The position numbers and the translations under genes were made by a program. From Laccaria trichodermophora (taxonomy: Eukaryota; Basidiomycota; Agaricomycetes; Agaricales; Hydnangiaceae): a stretch of 25,826 nucleotides of DNA. This document shows positions 10,915-19,108 of this stretch, one piece after another. Location of the stretch: the NCBI GenBank assembly GCA_018417955.1, contig JACTVC010000077.1:1-25826 (forward strand), read 5' to 3'. Under the pieces are notes generated by a model. It had not been told where the DNA came from. It saw nothing but the letters and a program-made list of their open reading frames with translations, and searched no databases. Position 1 is the stretch's first letter, and each line of letters begins with the position of its first letter.

Positions 10915-11412
10915 TCACCACGCCACCGCTCCAATGGACGACGACCACATGGACGACAACGGACGACAACGACGAACGACACGATGACGAACGACGACGA
11001 CGACGGACGACGACAACACGTCAACGGACGACATGTCAGCGACGACGACGACGGCCGCGCATCGACGGACAACAATGGACGACGACACGTCAACCGACGG
11101 ACGACGACATGACACGTCAGCGACGACGACGACGGCCACGCGTCGACGGACAACAACGGACGACGACACGTCGACGGACGACGACGACGAACGACACGTC
11201 GACGAACGACGATGACGACGACGGACGATGTTGGCGACACGTCAACGGACGACACGACACGTCAGCGGACGACGGCCACGCGTCAACGGACGACGACAAC
11301 GACACGTCAACAGACGACGACGACGACGGACGACGACGACGGCACGTCAACGGACGACGACGACGGCCACACGTCGACGGACGCCGAGGACGACGACCAC
11401 GTCAACCGTTGA
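10915..11412. repeat. CpG-dense GACGAC/ACGTCAACGG low-complexity tract
   Basis: This consists of degenerate units of GGACGACGACACGTCAACGG type with long runs of ACG. It is open in several frames on both strands (Thr/Asp/Arg-rich in one frame, Val/Ser/Arg-rich on the opposite strand), as expected from a three-base period. There is no start context, splice pattern or conserved domain, so it is not called coding. Confidence 0.8.
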
Positions 11413-11420
11413 CGTCGACG

Positions 11421-11662
11421 AGCCCCCTCCCTTTTCCCTCCCCTTCCTTGTCTCTCCCCCTTCCCTGTCCCTCCCCTCCCTCTTCCCCCTTCTTTATTCA
11501 TCCCCCTTCCCTTTTCCATCCCCCTTCCCTTTTCCATCCCCTCCCTCTTCCCCCTTCTTTATTCATCCCCCTTCCCTGTCCATCCCCCTCCCCCTTCCCT
11601 TTTCCCTCCCTCTTCCCTTTTCCCTCCCCCTTCCCTTTTCCCTTGCCCATCCCCTCCCTCTC
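11421..11662. repeat. Polypyrimidine tract (CCCCTTCCCTTTTCC type)
   Basis: The plus strand is almost pure C/T for about 240 bp with recurrent CCCCCTTCCCTTTTCCATCC and CCCTCCCTCTTCCCCC blocks, twice with the same order. A tract of this kind can form triplex (H-) DNA in vitro; no function is shown here. Confidence 0.8.
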
Positions 11663-11800
11663 TAGTATAAACTGTATGTAATTAAATATATTTTGTACTA
11701 TAATTGAAATACATTTTTTGATTCAATTTACTTGTGAATTTTATAATGAGGTCTGAATTTCTGACTTTAACAAATACAGTTTAAGTCACCTGACCTCTAA

Positions 11801-11990
11801 CTCAGTCCTGATCAGAACTGCTTAGTGCTGATCAGAACTGCTTAGCACTGATCAGAACTGCTTAGCACTGATCAGAACTGAGCAGTTCTGATCAGCAATG
11901 CTAATGCTGATCAGTGCTGAACCATCCTGTCTGATCAGAACTGATCAGTGCTGATCAGTCTTGCTCAGCGCTGATCAGCGCTGATCAGAG
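11801..11990. repeat. Right subterminal GATCAG-type repeats
   Basis: Copies of CTGATCAGAACTGCTTAG and palindromic CTGATCAGCGCTGATCAG run up to the right inverted end. This mirrors the left cluster and supports the element's borders. Confidence 0.75.
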
Positions 11991-12542
11991 CATGTGGGGG
12001 AGGGTAAAGTACTGAAACAGTGCACGGTGGACAAATTGGGTTTGGGACAAGGGAAGAAAGCGGTGTCGTGGATTTGGACCACTCCTGATGCAATTGGCGA
12101 CGGCACTGATGCGGTACTACATGAGGGTAAGTGGCCGACTGGTTTTGTATGAATATAGTTGACTAATGGCCCTTCGTTCGCAGCGGTTCGAATCGAATGG
12201 GCAAAAGCGAGGGCACGACATTTAAGGTGGACAGAAGAGGTGCAATTACTGAAGGAGGAGATGCGGAGGGTTCGGAAGACATTGGAGTGGAAGGTGGACT
12301 GGTGGAATCAGCGCCAAGAGGGATGGCCAGGGCTGGATGAACCAACCCGTGAAGGGGTGAGGGCATACGCGAGCCGTCAGGCTCACATTCAGCGTTCCCT
12401 CCACGAGCGCTTCACCCGATTATGGGAGAACCCACTGGTGCCATTAGCTAGCCAAGAGGAGAGCAATGAAGGCCCCGGATCATGTGTTGATCCACTGCTG
12501 GAGGCCCTGGTCGAGGAGGACGAGGAGTAGCCTTTCTTCTTT

Positions 12543-12964
12543 GTTTACATGTATTTACCAGAGGCCCCAACATGCCCAATGACATCCAGATGCGGTTTGG
12601 CGCATCCAGCCATTCTGGGCACAGAGAAGCAGGGGAAACTATTCTAGGATGCGTAAAAATATCTGGAGATATATATATATATATTCTGGCCTTCCTTTGC
12701 AGAGGAACATGCGCAAGGGATGAAATGCTTTCATTTGAAGCCAACGGAGATGTTTGTTGACATGTATTTATCAGAGGCCCCTACATACCAAATGACATCC
12801 AGATGCGGTTTGCCGCATCCATCTATTCTGGGCACGGAGAAGCGGGGGAAACTATTCTAGGATGCATAAAAATATCTGCAGATCTATATATATATATATT
12901 CTGGCCTTCTTTTGCAGAGGAACATGGCCAAGGGACAAAATACTCTCATTGAAGCCAAAATTGT
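12543..12964. repeat. Tandem duplication, 213-bp period, two units
   Basis: Unit 1 (12543-12755) and unit 2 (12756-12964) both run GTTTACATGTATTTA-like start, CAGAGGCCCC, GACATCCAGATGCGGTTTG, a GGATGC…AAAATATCTG block, an (AT)n run (about 12670 and 12884), ATTCTGGCCTTC and TTTGCAGAGGAACATG. Divergence is moderate. It begins just after the KDZ stop codon (12530) and could be part of the 3' end of the KDZ element. No gene is seen. Confidence 0.8.
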
Positions 12965-14467
12965 ATTTGTTGTTTGTTAATATTGACAAATCAGCTGGAA
13001 AACAAATACAGAAACAAATACAGAGAGGCAATATATCATGTAGGGTGGCCTGCACCAGTCCACATCCCAAAGAGCCTGGATATTTCCATCCCCTATGCAA
13101 TAGGCATGGGTGGACTAGTCCAGTATATAAGGCATAGTCCTACAGCCATGGGTGAGTTTTTATTATGTCACTATGCTCCAAAACCAAGTGTACGAGTATG
13201 CTGTCTCGTCTAAAATGATACTGTGTCCTTAAAACCTCTTATTCCAAGTCTCCAAGTAAGTTGACTCCCAAGCACGCTGGCTTTGTTCACACTGTACTTA
13301 TCTGACCATGAAGAAATCTCCTTTTAATTGATTACAACTGTCCACCTCCTAAGTCTCTACTTGGAGTGCAACTAGCTGGTCAATGGGGGGCGATTGCTTG
13401 CCTTTTGACCTGCCAGTGCACTCCTTATATACTCCAGGAACTCCTATCTACATTTTACATGTGTTTTAATGTGGGATACTTCGGTCCGAATTACAAATAT
13501 GAAATTTAATGAACATGCGGTATATTTTGTAGTCTATCTCGGTGGACACTACAGATTTTTGTAGTGTCGCGTCTTTCATTTTCCAACACATTAGTGTTTG
13601 ATGCGTACGCGGAGTTAGCTGACGTAGCTATTCTTAGCTTGGCATGATCTCGCATGTTTCTTTCTATGGCCCAGTTTACCGGTTTTGACAGATGACATCA
13701 CAAAATGATTAACGTTTCCTGATGCGTTGATGCACATGCGTACGTGTTTACCAATAGGCTTTGGTCTTCCGTCATTTCTGAGTTTTTAATTAAAATGCCT
13801 TGTCTTGGCTCGTCTTTTCATTATGGAGGTTGGGAGACACTCCGAAGGTGTTTTCAAATGTCTTTCTTATTTGTCAGGGGGTTCTTATTATATTTCATAT
13901 AATAGAATGTGTCTCTTTCTTATGTTTGTACTTGTGACATTCAGACGCATCAGTCTTTGATGCATATGCGGGAACTGCCGTACATGACTTTCTGAATGGC
14001 TGTGAGCCACACTAAGTCTTTGTACATTTACGGTCTAGGCGCAATTTAGTCTCTCAATATTTCAGACATGCCGTTTAGGCGTCTATGTCATCTTTTCTGT
14101 ATTTCTTGTATAAGCACGAGTTTTTCACAATAAATCCATTATGTGTTTCTAAACCCTTTAGTAGTAATGCAATTCTTCTCCCTGCATTGGGTGTTGACTC
14201 TAGAACCTCTTCGTGCTCTATTTCATGGTAGGTGAATCCTAGATAGGATCCAAGTATAATGTCACGACGCGTACTACTGCCAGTTCCAAAGCCTTTGTCC
14301 TATTTTTAGATTCCACACATTTGCATTTTTAGTCAACTGCGCTGGGTATGCGCATTGACTCTTTGTACCATTGCAATTGTATGTAGTGTATTTATTAGAG
14401 ATGACCTTTTTATTGGTAAAATCATTAAAATTGAATTTTATACAGGTGAAATGGTTTCATCTGTATC
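12965..14467. other. AT-rich stretch without a recognisable gene
   Basis: No long reading frame or family is found. A promoter-like TATATAAGG at about 13121 precedes a short ATG frame at 13147, which ends after 21 codons or could be a tiny first exon (ATGG then GTGAGT); no downstream exon is recognised. A second TATAAG at about 14112 and an AATAAA at about 14131 also occur. If the 3'-end module at 14468 is read on the minus strand, part of this region would be its LTR. The motif GATGCRTAYGCG recurs near 13600, 13740 and 13960. Confidence 0.45.
13545..13568. repeat. Hairpin GACACTACA / TGTAGTGTC
   Basis: There is a perfect 9-bp stem with a 6-base loop (GATTTT). The stem sequence is the same as the TGTAGTGTC core repeated many times in the inner array of the fold-back element at 1945-2330 and 2962-3297. 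Confidence 0.6.
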
Positions 14468-14504
14468 ATCTCCCCCCCACTTATAATACTGACCGTCCTC
14501 GGTC
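14467..14504 (-). promoter_or_regulatory. Ty3/gypsy-like 3'-end module 1: hairpin, polypurine tract, LTR start
   Basis: The plus strand reads …ATCA (LTR-like CA end at 14467-14468), poly-C (14472-14478), a 12-base spacer, then the hairpin GACCG-TCCT-CGGTC (14491-14504). On the minus strand this is a GAGGAC hairpin, a G-rich polypurine tract and a TGATAC… LTR start, the order I know from Ty3/gypsy elements just upstream of the 3' LTR. It lies about 415 bp before the start codon of the plus-strand gene at 14917. The alternative is a conserved upstream element of these genes. Confidence 0.5.
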
Positions 14505-14839
14505 ATTGCAAGATTCCCCGCTGAGGACGTCTTTCTTTGGACTTTGTCTTGTGGTTCACACATTTTCATATTGTAGCGACAGATTGCCAAGATTTTCCAG
14601 GATCGACTGACATACGACTGACAATTTCTGAAGTTGTCAATGTCTGCCACACCGACGTTTTTCCCGTTATAGTATGCATCTCACCCACGTCAAGCTCAAA
14701 GCTTCTGAAATTCTATTTTTAGATGCAAGCGCCCAATAAACTTTCTTAAGTTCTTCGATTCTCAATGATTTGCAGGAACCGCAACAAATCGGACACAGAG
14801 TTCCTCTGGAACACAGCGACCTTTTTGTTTTTCTCGTGC

Positions 14840-14847
14840 TATAAAAG
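14840..14847 (+). promoter_or_regulatory. TATA box (TATAAAAG)
   Basis: A consensus TATAAAAG sits 70 bp upstream of ATG 14917 with a pyrimidine-rich leader (TCTTTTCTTTCTC) between them, a usual fungal core-promoter layout. This supports the gene being transcribed from its own plus-strand promoter. Confidence 0.6.
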
Positions 14848-14916
14848 AGGACCCCTTTTTGGTCGTCTTTTCTTTCTCAAGGTCCCCATTCTTCCCTTCG
14901 CATTTCTTCTTTCACC

Positions 14917-17015
14917 ATGGCAAGCTGGCAAATTCTTTTCGACGGTTCTGTCTTTACCCATGCTGTCTACTACTCAGCTCGTTCGTTGTTCAACGAGGAG
15001 GGTCTCGCTGACTGCGATGGTGAAGACATCGCCAATCTGTTGACCATTGTTCACCCGCTCATGGTACGTCGCCCTTTTCATTCATTCTTTTTATTTCTTG
15101 TGCTAATATTCATTACAATAGGTTCACTATGTCCGTTCCCTCGATGATGGCTGTCAAGAAACTCCTGGCGACCTTCGCGTACGTAAATCACTTTACAATG
15201 CATGGGCCGTCTTGAGTACCGATCATGCCAACCTGGATTGGGATGAGTGGATGCTTGAGGCGCCTGTTGAGGACGAATATTATTCTGAGGTAAGTTTTCC
15301 TTTTTATCTCTTCTTTTATCTAGTCTAACCTCTCTATTTCTAGGAGGATTGTCTTACTGGGGATTTCATTATTACTCCTTTGAGTAATGATGAACTTCTT
15401 CAAGTTCTCCCTGCAATTTGTGACACGCCTGTCAGGGCAAATCCTTTCCTGGCGCCATCTACGCCTACCGCTCGTCGTCACCCATCTCCAATTTCAGAAC
15501 GTGGCCCTTCGCCTGTCCATACTCCATTGCCTATTCGCAAGGAATCTGTCCAGCCAATTTCACCATCCTTCGTAAGTCTTTATCTTTCATTGTTTTCATT
15601 CGATTTCTAACATTTCTTTTTAGAAACGTTGTGTGGGTCTTCTTGACTCACCCGATTTAATTCGGTTTTCACCCACTCCGCCCCACAGCTTTCCTGCTGC
15701 CAGACCTTCTTGTGCTCCTGGCATGGGTTCCGCCGACGCGCCTATCCCTCTTTTCCTGTCTCCCACGCCACCTCCTGGCATTTTACCGACATCGACACCT
15801 CCTCCGGTACCATCAGCCAACACGCCAGTCATTCTCAAGGTTCCTCGCCTCAACATTCCCAAGGTTGAGATGCACACGCGTCGCGAGCATCCGGCCAAGG
15901 CTATCGCAAAGATGAAGAACGCCCTCATGCTCGCTCCAAGCATGAAATCCAAGGCAAGTAAACACAAGTGGAGCCCCAGTGAAGAAGGAGAGGACGGGCA
16001 ATTGGACAAGTCGTTCATTGCTAGTCCTCCTCCTCGTAAACGTGGACGACCCCGTAAGAACGGTACATTTTCTCTTATCATATTATTTCTTTTTACAATC
16101 TAACTTCGTGTTTTTATTATAGCGCCGGATGTTATCAATCCTGACTTGACGCGTGATAAGAAACGCCTCTGTAAGACTCTTTCTTTTTTCTTTGTTCATT
16201 TTATTACTAACTGAAGGTTTTTATTTTCTTAGTTCCTCCTCATCAGTGGTTTATCGGGGCGTTCAATGTCCCTACCGACTTAGAGCATTTTTTTCAACAA
16301 GCCTTTCGTAAGTAATTTCATTATTTCTTCTCTTTTTATTCACTCAAGTTCTTTTTGTTCAGATGCCTGAGCCTTGCGTTCAATGCTCTATGGGCAAGAA
16401 CCGGAAGGAGGAGAAGTGCCAGTTTCAAGGCTGGGGTTACCCCTGCGTGCCCTGCACCACTGCGCATTTCACTTGCTGTGAATACAGCCTCAAGCCTGTC
16501 CATCGTGCGGAAGTCCGTGGCATTCTGGGACGTCACCCTGCTCGCTTGGCTCCTGAACGTAAGTCTTCGAGTTTATATTTTCTAGAGTTTTCCGTTCTAA
16601 TTTCTTTTATTCTGTAGTTATTGTTTCTCATATTCAAGACGCCGTGTTTGATCAACAGCACATTCGCGCGAATGAAGCCATCATCGACTCCCTTCAGTAT
16701 CGTCGGGACACCAACATGCGCCGCGCTGCTCGAGCGCTTTTCGATCTCACCGCTATCGAAGGCAAGGAGAGCTTGGTCGGTACTATTTTTCAAACCCAGG
16801 ACGACTTTGACCATTATTTCCCTTTCATCATGTCCTTCCTCGGTGACCTCAGCGCCCCTATCGACAATTCTGATGACGAAGATGATGCCAAGATTTCTCG
16901 TGACAATCTGGCAGAGATGGCCACTCTGTTCGAGAAGATCTGCCCTGGTCGTCCTCCTGCTGATGATTCTGTCGACAAAGACGATGAAGACGAGGCCCCA
17001 GCCAACGATGGGTGA
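14917..17015 (+). CDS. AT-hook and Cys-cluster protein, eight exons
   Basis: The start is ATG 14917 (CACCATGG context) after a TATA box. Exons are 14917-15063, 15122-15289, 15344-15571, 15624-16062, 16123-16170, 16233-16307, 16349-16558 and 16618-17015, about 570 residues. Order: an acidic N-terminal domain of about 120 residues, a Pro/Ser-rich linker, an AT-hook (KRGRPRK, about residue 320), then a Cys/His cluster at about 378-412 (CVQC, C, PCVPC, H, CC) that could bind zinc, a helical segment with many Arg, and an acidic Asp/Glu tail. The AT-hook implies binding of AT-rich minor groove (family knowledge). The sixth intron is doubtful: the only in-frame acceptor gives 41 bp, while the better-looking TTCAG acceptor at 16362 breaks the frame, so the part from ATG 16363 might be a separate gene or the copy may be damaged. 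The family is not otherwise recognised. Confidence 0.6.
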
Positions 17016-17300
17016 GCGGGATCCTTTTCATATTTTTCTACATATCATTTTGGACTCAGTATGATATTTTTATGCACAAACTCTCATTATATCATATTCT
17101 TTTGCACTTCTTGTAGTTTTTATTAGGTAGACTAATAAAACCTTGTATCTTGTTGTTTTCTACTAGTGTGAAAGAAGACTGAAGTTGCCTAGGCTGACTT
17201 AGAGACTTTTTCAACGAATTTCTAAGTTCGTTTTTCGATTATAAAATCGTAGAACATTTATTTCTTTATTTCACAAGGTACATTATATGTTATAATAGAT
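17016..17300. other. 3' UTR of the AT-hook gene and putative LTR remnant
   Basis: It contains a CTAATAAAACC polyadenylation-like signal at about 17129 for the gene ending at 17015. Toward 17302 it would be the beginning of an LTR (TGATCTATTATAACA on the minus strand) if the adjacent module is a Ty3 3' end. I could not match it to another LTR in the window. No gene is seen. Confidence 0.4.
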
Positions 17301-17343
17301 CACTATCCTCCCCCCTACTTTTAAAATCAACTGTCCTCAGTTG
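17301..17343 (-). promoter_or_regulatory. Ty3/gypsy-like 3'-end module 2: hairpin, polypurine tract, LTR start
   Basis: Same architecture as the module at 14467: CA end at 17301-17302, poly-C (17310-17315), exactly 12 bases of spacer, then the hairpin CAACTG-TCCT-CAGTTG (17328-17343). The loop TCCT and the GAGGAC core on the minus strand are identical in the two modules, while the stem bases differ but still pair. Pol of a Ty3/gypsy element lies further right on the minus strand, so this could be that element's 3' border. It is 228 bp before ATG 17571. Confidence 0.55.
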
Positions 17344-17570
17344 TTCCGCCAAGCGTGAAGAGTGCGTCTGAAGCGACGGCAATTCTATTAATAGCACATG
17401 TGATTATCATATGTGATACCTCCTGAAATGATGCTCAATTCCTGAATGAGCGTGTTGTCAAACTCTGCATTCTCTTAGTCAGGGGTGTAGAACAGTGGAA
17501 CAATTTAAAAGACAGGAAAAAATCATTGAGTATTGTAGCACAATTCACGACGCTTTCACCCAGCCTAACC

Positions 17571-18935
17571 ATGTCACCTCCTGTACCTCTCGCTTCTACT
17601 CTCGTCATTCGCGACAATATCAATGAAGCGTTTAAGACTTATGTCAAGTCGAAGCCGACGTTCCAGCCCCTTGTTCTGCTAAGCATGCTTTCTAGCATCG
17701 CTGGACTCTGTGTACACTTTTTATGATATATACATGAATGTCATTCTAATTCGTATGTCTTGCTTCTTGTTAGGGGACTCTTGTCACCAGTGGCGATCCC
17801 GCCATTTTCACTGATCACAACTTATCGGAGCCTATCTTCATCGTTCGCCAAGAGTACAATGCTCTCAATGACTTGGACAAGTCCGTTACCGCTCCTGTAG
17901 GCTTCAACGTCTGCCAGGACTTCTGTAAGAAGGTCCAGATCATCCGAGATGCAGGAAACGGACAGAAGCATGGTGCTGCTGACGTCGCTGCAGCCCTTGC
18001 TGACGTTAAACCAAAGGTCCATTATTTTTATTTATTCTTGTTTTTCTATTTTTAATCGCTCTTTTGCTCAGCCTCGCCCTCGTAAAGCCATGAAATCCAA
18101 GGCTGTCATCGACAACAAGGACGACAACGAGATCAAGATTATTGGCGATGTCGACGTCACAATGGGTGCGTCTGATGGTCCCATTACTGCCGCTTCAGGT
18201 CCTGATGCCGTGCGTATCTCTTAATTTTCATAGGTCTTATCAATTCATTTACTCAGTCATTCGCGCAGATGAAAATCGACAACCTCTTCAATGGGGAAGT
18301 TGAAGCGAAGGTCGGTACCAAGGATAAGGGCAAAAAGCGTGCCACAAGCAAGGTAAGCCACGCGACACATTCTTTTTTTTTTTGATTTTTAATACGCAAA
18401 TGCTCATAAATTCGTTGTTAGTTCCCATTCAAACGCGCAGAGACTGTGCGTATTCCGTACGCCGCTGTCCCTGGCATGGACACTAAAAATCGTATTTACT
18501 TCAAGGCGGCCGCTATCGAGAATGGTCAGGTTGCGTCGTCCAGCAACAAGTGGGCTCGGATTGATCCCTCTTCTGCCACTGACCTTGCCGACCTTCAGCA
18601 TCGTCACGGTACGTCCTTTCCAATTTTCTATAGCACATATCATGAAGCTAAAGACCATTTTTATCTTTTTGTGCATAGGACACTCTTTGTCGCTTGATAG
18701 TTCCATCAAGGACTTTATTATGCAGCGCACCAGAACTGTTCTCGACAAACCCATGCCTGGCGAACCCACGCTGGATTATTATCATACTACTGAGCAGGAC
18801 TTGCGAAACCGCGTCATTACTGTCCTTCAGCGCATGGACTTAGAGCTCAAACTCTTTGAAGTCGTCAACGCTGAGTACGAGACTGTTGCTGACTTGCTCA
18901 AAGATTATGAGGAAATCGAGGCGTTTCTTGCTTAA
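17571..18935 (+). CDS. Six-exon unknown protein with basic patches, tail-to-tail with gypsy pol
   Basis: The start is ATG 17571; exons are 17571-17711, 17774-18016, 18072-18209, 18257-18352, 18422-18608 and 18679-18935, all in frame, 353 residues, stop TAA. Introns are 47-70 bp with normal borders. Two Lys/Arg-rich patches (PRPRKAMKSK near 129 and KDKGKKRATSK near 196) look like nuclear localisation signals. The C-terminal 85 residues are predicted by eye to be helical and acidic. No catalytic motif or known domain is recognised. It converges with the minus-strand integrase frame, 173 bp away, and starts 228 bp after the putative polypurine tract. This position between pol and the 3' LTR in antisense orientation suggests a passenger gene of the retroelement (inference). 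A host gene next to truncated element ends is the alternative. Confidence 0.65.
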
Positions 18936-19108
18936 GTAGGTAATTATACGGACTTAGTAGGGCACCTAGAGTCCTTATGTATTTTCATAGTACATTTAAA
19001 ATCTAGATGATCTGTTCCGCGCGTGTGCGCCTTTATCTTCTGAATAGTCCCAATTGCAGTTTTCGTCGTCTGTTTAATTCAGAAAGAACTTGTCGTGTTT
19101 TTAATAAA
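18936..19108. other. Convergent 3' region between unknown gene and gypsy pol
   Basis: This is AT-rich spacer with no polypurine tract or LTR start on the minus strand, where a simple Ty3 element would end after pol. An AATAAA-like ATAAAC (about 19103) may serve the plus-strand gene. Confidence 0.4.

Larger units (their letters stand above)
10318..12013. mobile_element. Non-autonomous TIR element (Mutator-like?) inserted in KDZ exon 10
   Basis: This is a 1696-bp insertion. The ends are inverted repeats: an imperfect outer part (GAGGTCTTGTCTC… versus AGTACTTTACCC… on the other strand), then nearly identical CTCCCCCACATG, Y, TCTGATCAGCGCTGATC (starting 10330 on the left, mirrored up to 12002 on the right). 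Inside each end lies a cluster of GATCAG-type repeats, and the middle holds a tRNA-like module, a GACGAC tract and a polypyrimidine tract. No transposase is encoded, so it would need one in trans. The 9-bp duplication suggests a MULE-type transposase, but the class is inferred. Insertion into another transposon's coding exon gives a relative age: it is younger than the KDZ copy. Confidence 0.8.
10309..12022. repeat. 9-bp target-site duplication GAAACAGTG flanking the insertion
   Basis: GAAACAGTG occurs at 10309-10317 and again at 12014-12022, immediately outside the element's inverted ends. Taking out the element and one copy brings the KDZ frame on the left (…SKKQ) into register with the frame on the right (…CTVDKLG…), which strongly supports this as the true duplication. 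A 9-bp duplication is typical of Mutator-like elements. Confidence 0.85.
7075..12530 (+). pseudogene. KDZ transposase with CxC2 cysteine cluster, disrupted
   Basis: This is a KDZ (Kyakuja-Dileera-Zisupton) DNA transposase gene. Exons are 7075-7383, 7432-7671, 7719-8087, 8146-8339, 8398-8560, 8612-8763, 8813-9204, 9256-9438, 9488-9620, 9673-10317 continued at 12023-12126, and 12184-12530; without the insertion this is about 1076 codons. Residues about 143-180 form the CxC2 cluster (CMSC, CEDC, CSSCC, then alternating His). KDZ hallmarks follow: CGCDQR, ISTCSGF, SYDIACQF near residue 500, and GRTDGEGIEQSWAE near 557-570, which carry likely RNase H-fold catalytic acids. The C-terminal exon has the RIEWAKARA/EEMRRV helical tail. 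Two lesions are seen: a TGA at 10067-10069 (codon 844) and the mobile element at 10318-12013. The first nine exons are otherwise intact, so inactivation looks recent. Catalytic-residue assignment comes from family knowledge. Confidence 0.85.

Noticed and set aside
10842..11681. 279-codon open frame (Thr/Asp/Arg then Pro/Ser/Phe rich) and its antisense partners
   Set aside because: It spans a GACGAC low-complexity tract and a polypyrimidine tract; open frames on both strands follow from the base composition, and the region lies inside a non-autonomous element.
12862..13213. Short frames over the tandem duplication and the ATG at 13147
   Set aside because: They depend on AT microsatellite and duplicated non-coding sequence; no splice chain or conserved product follows.
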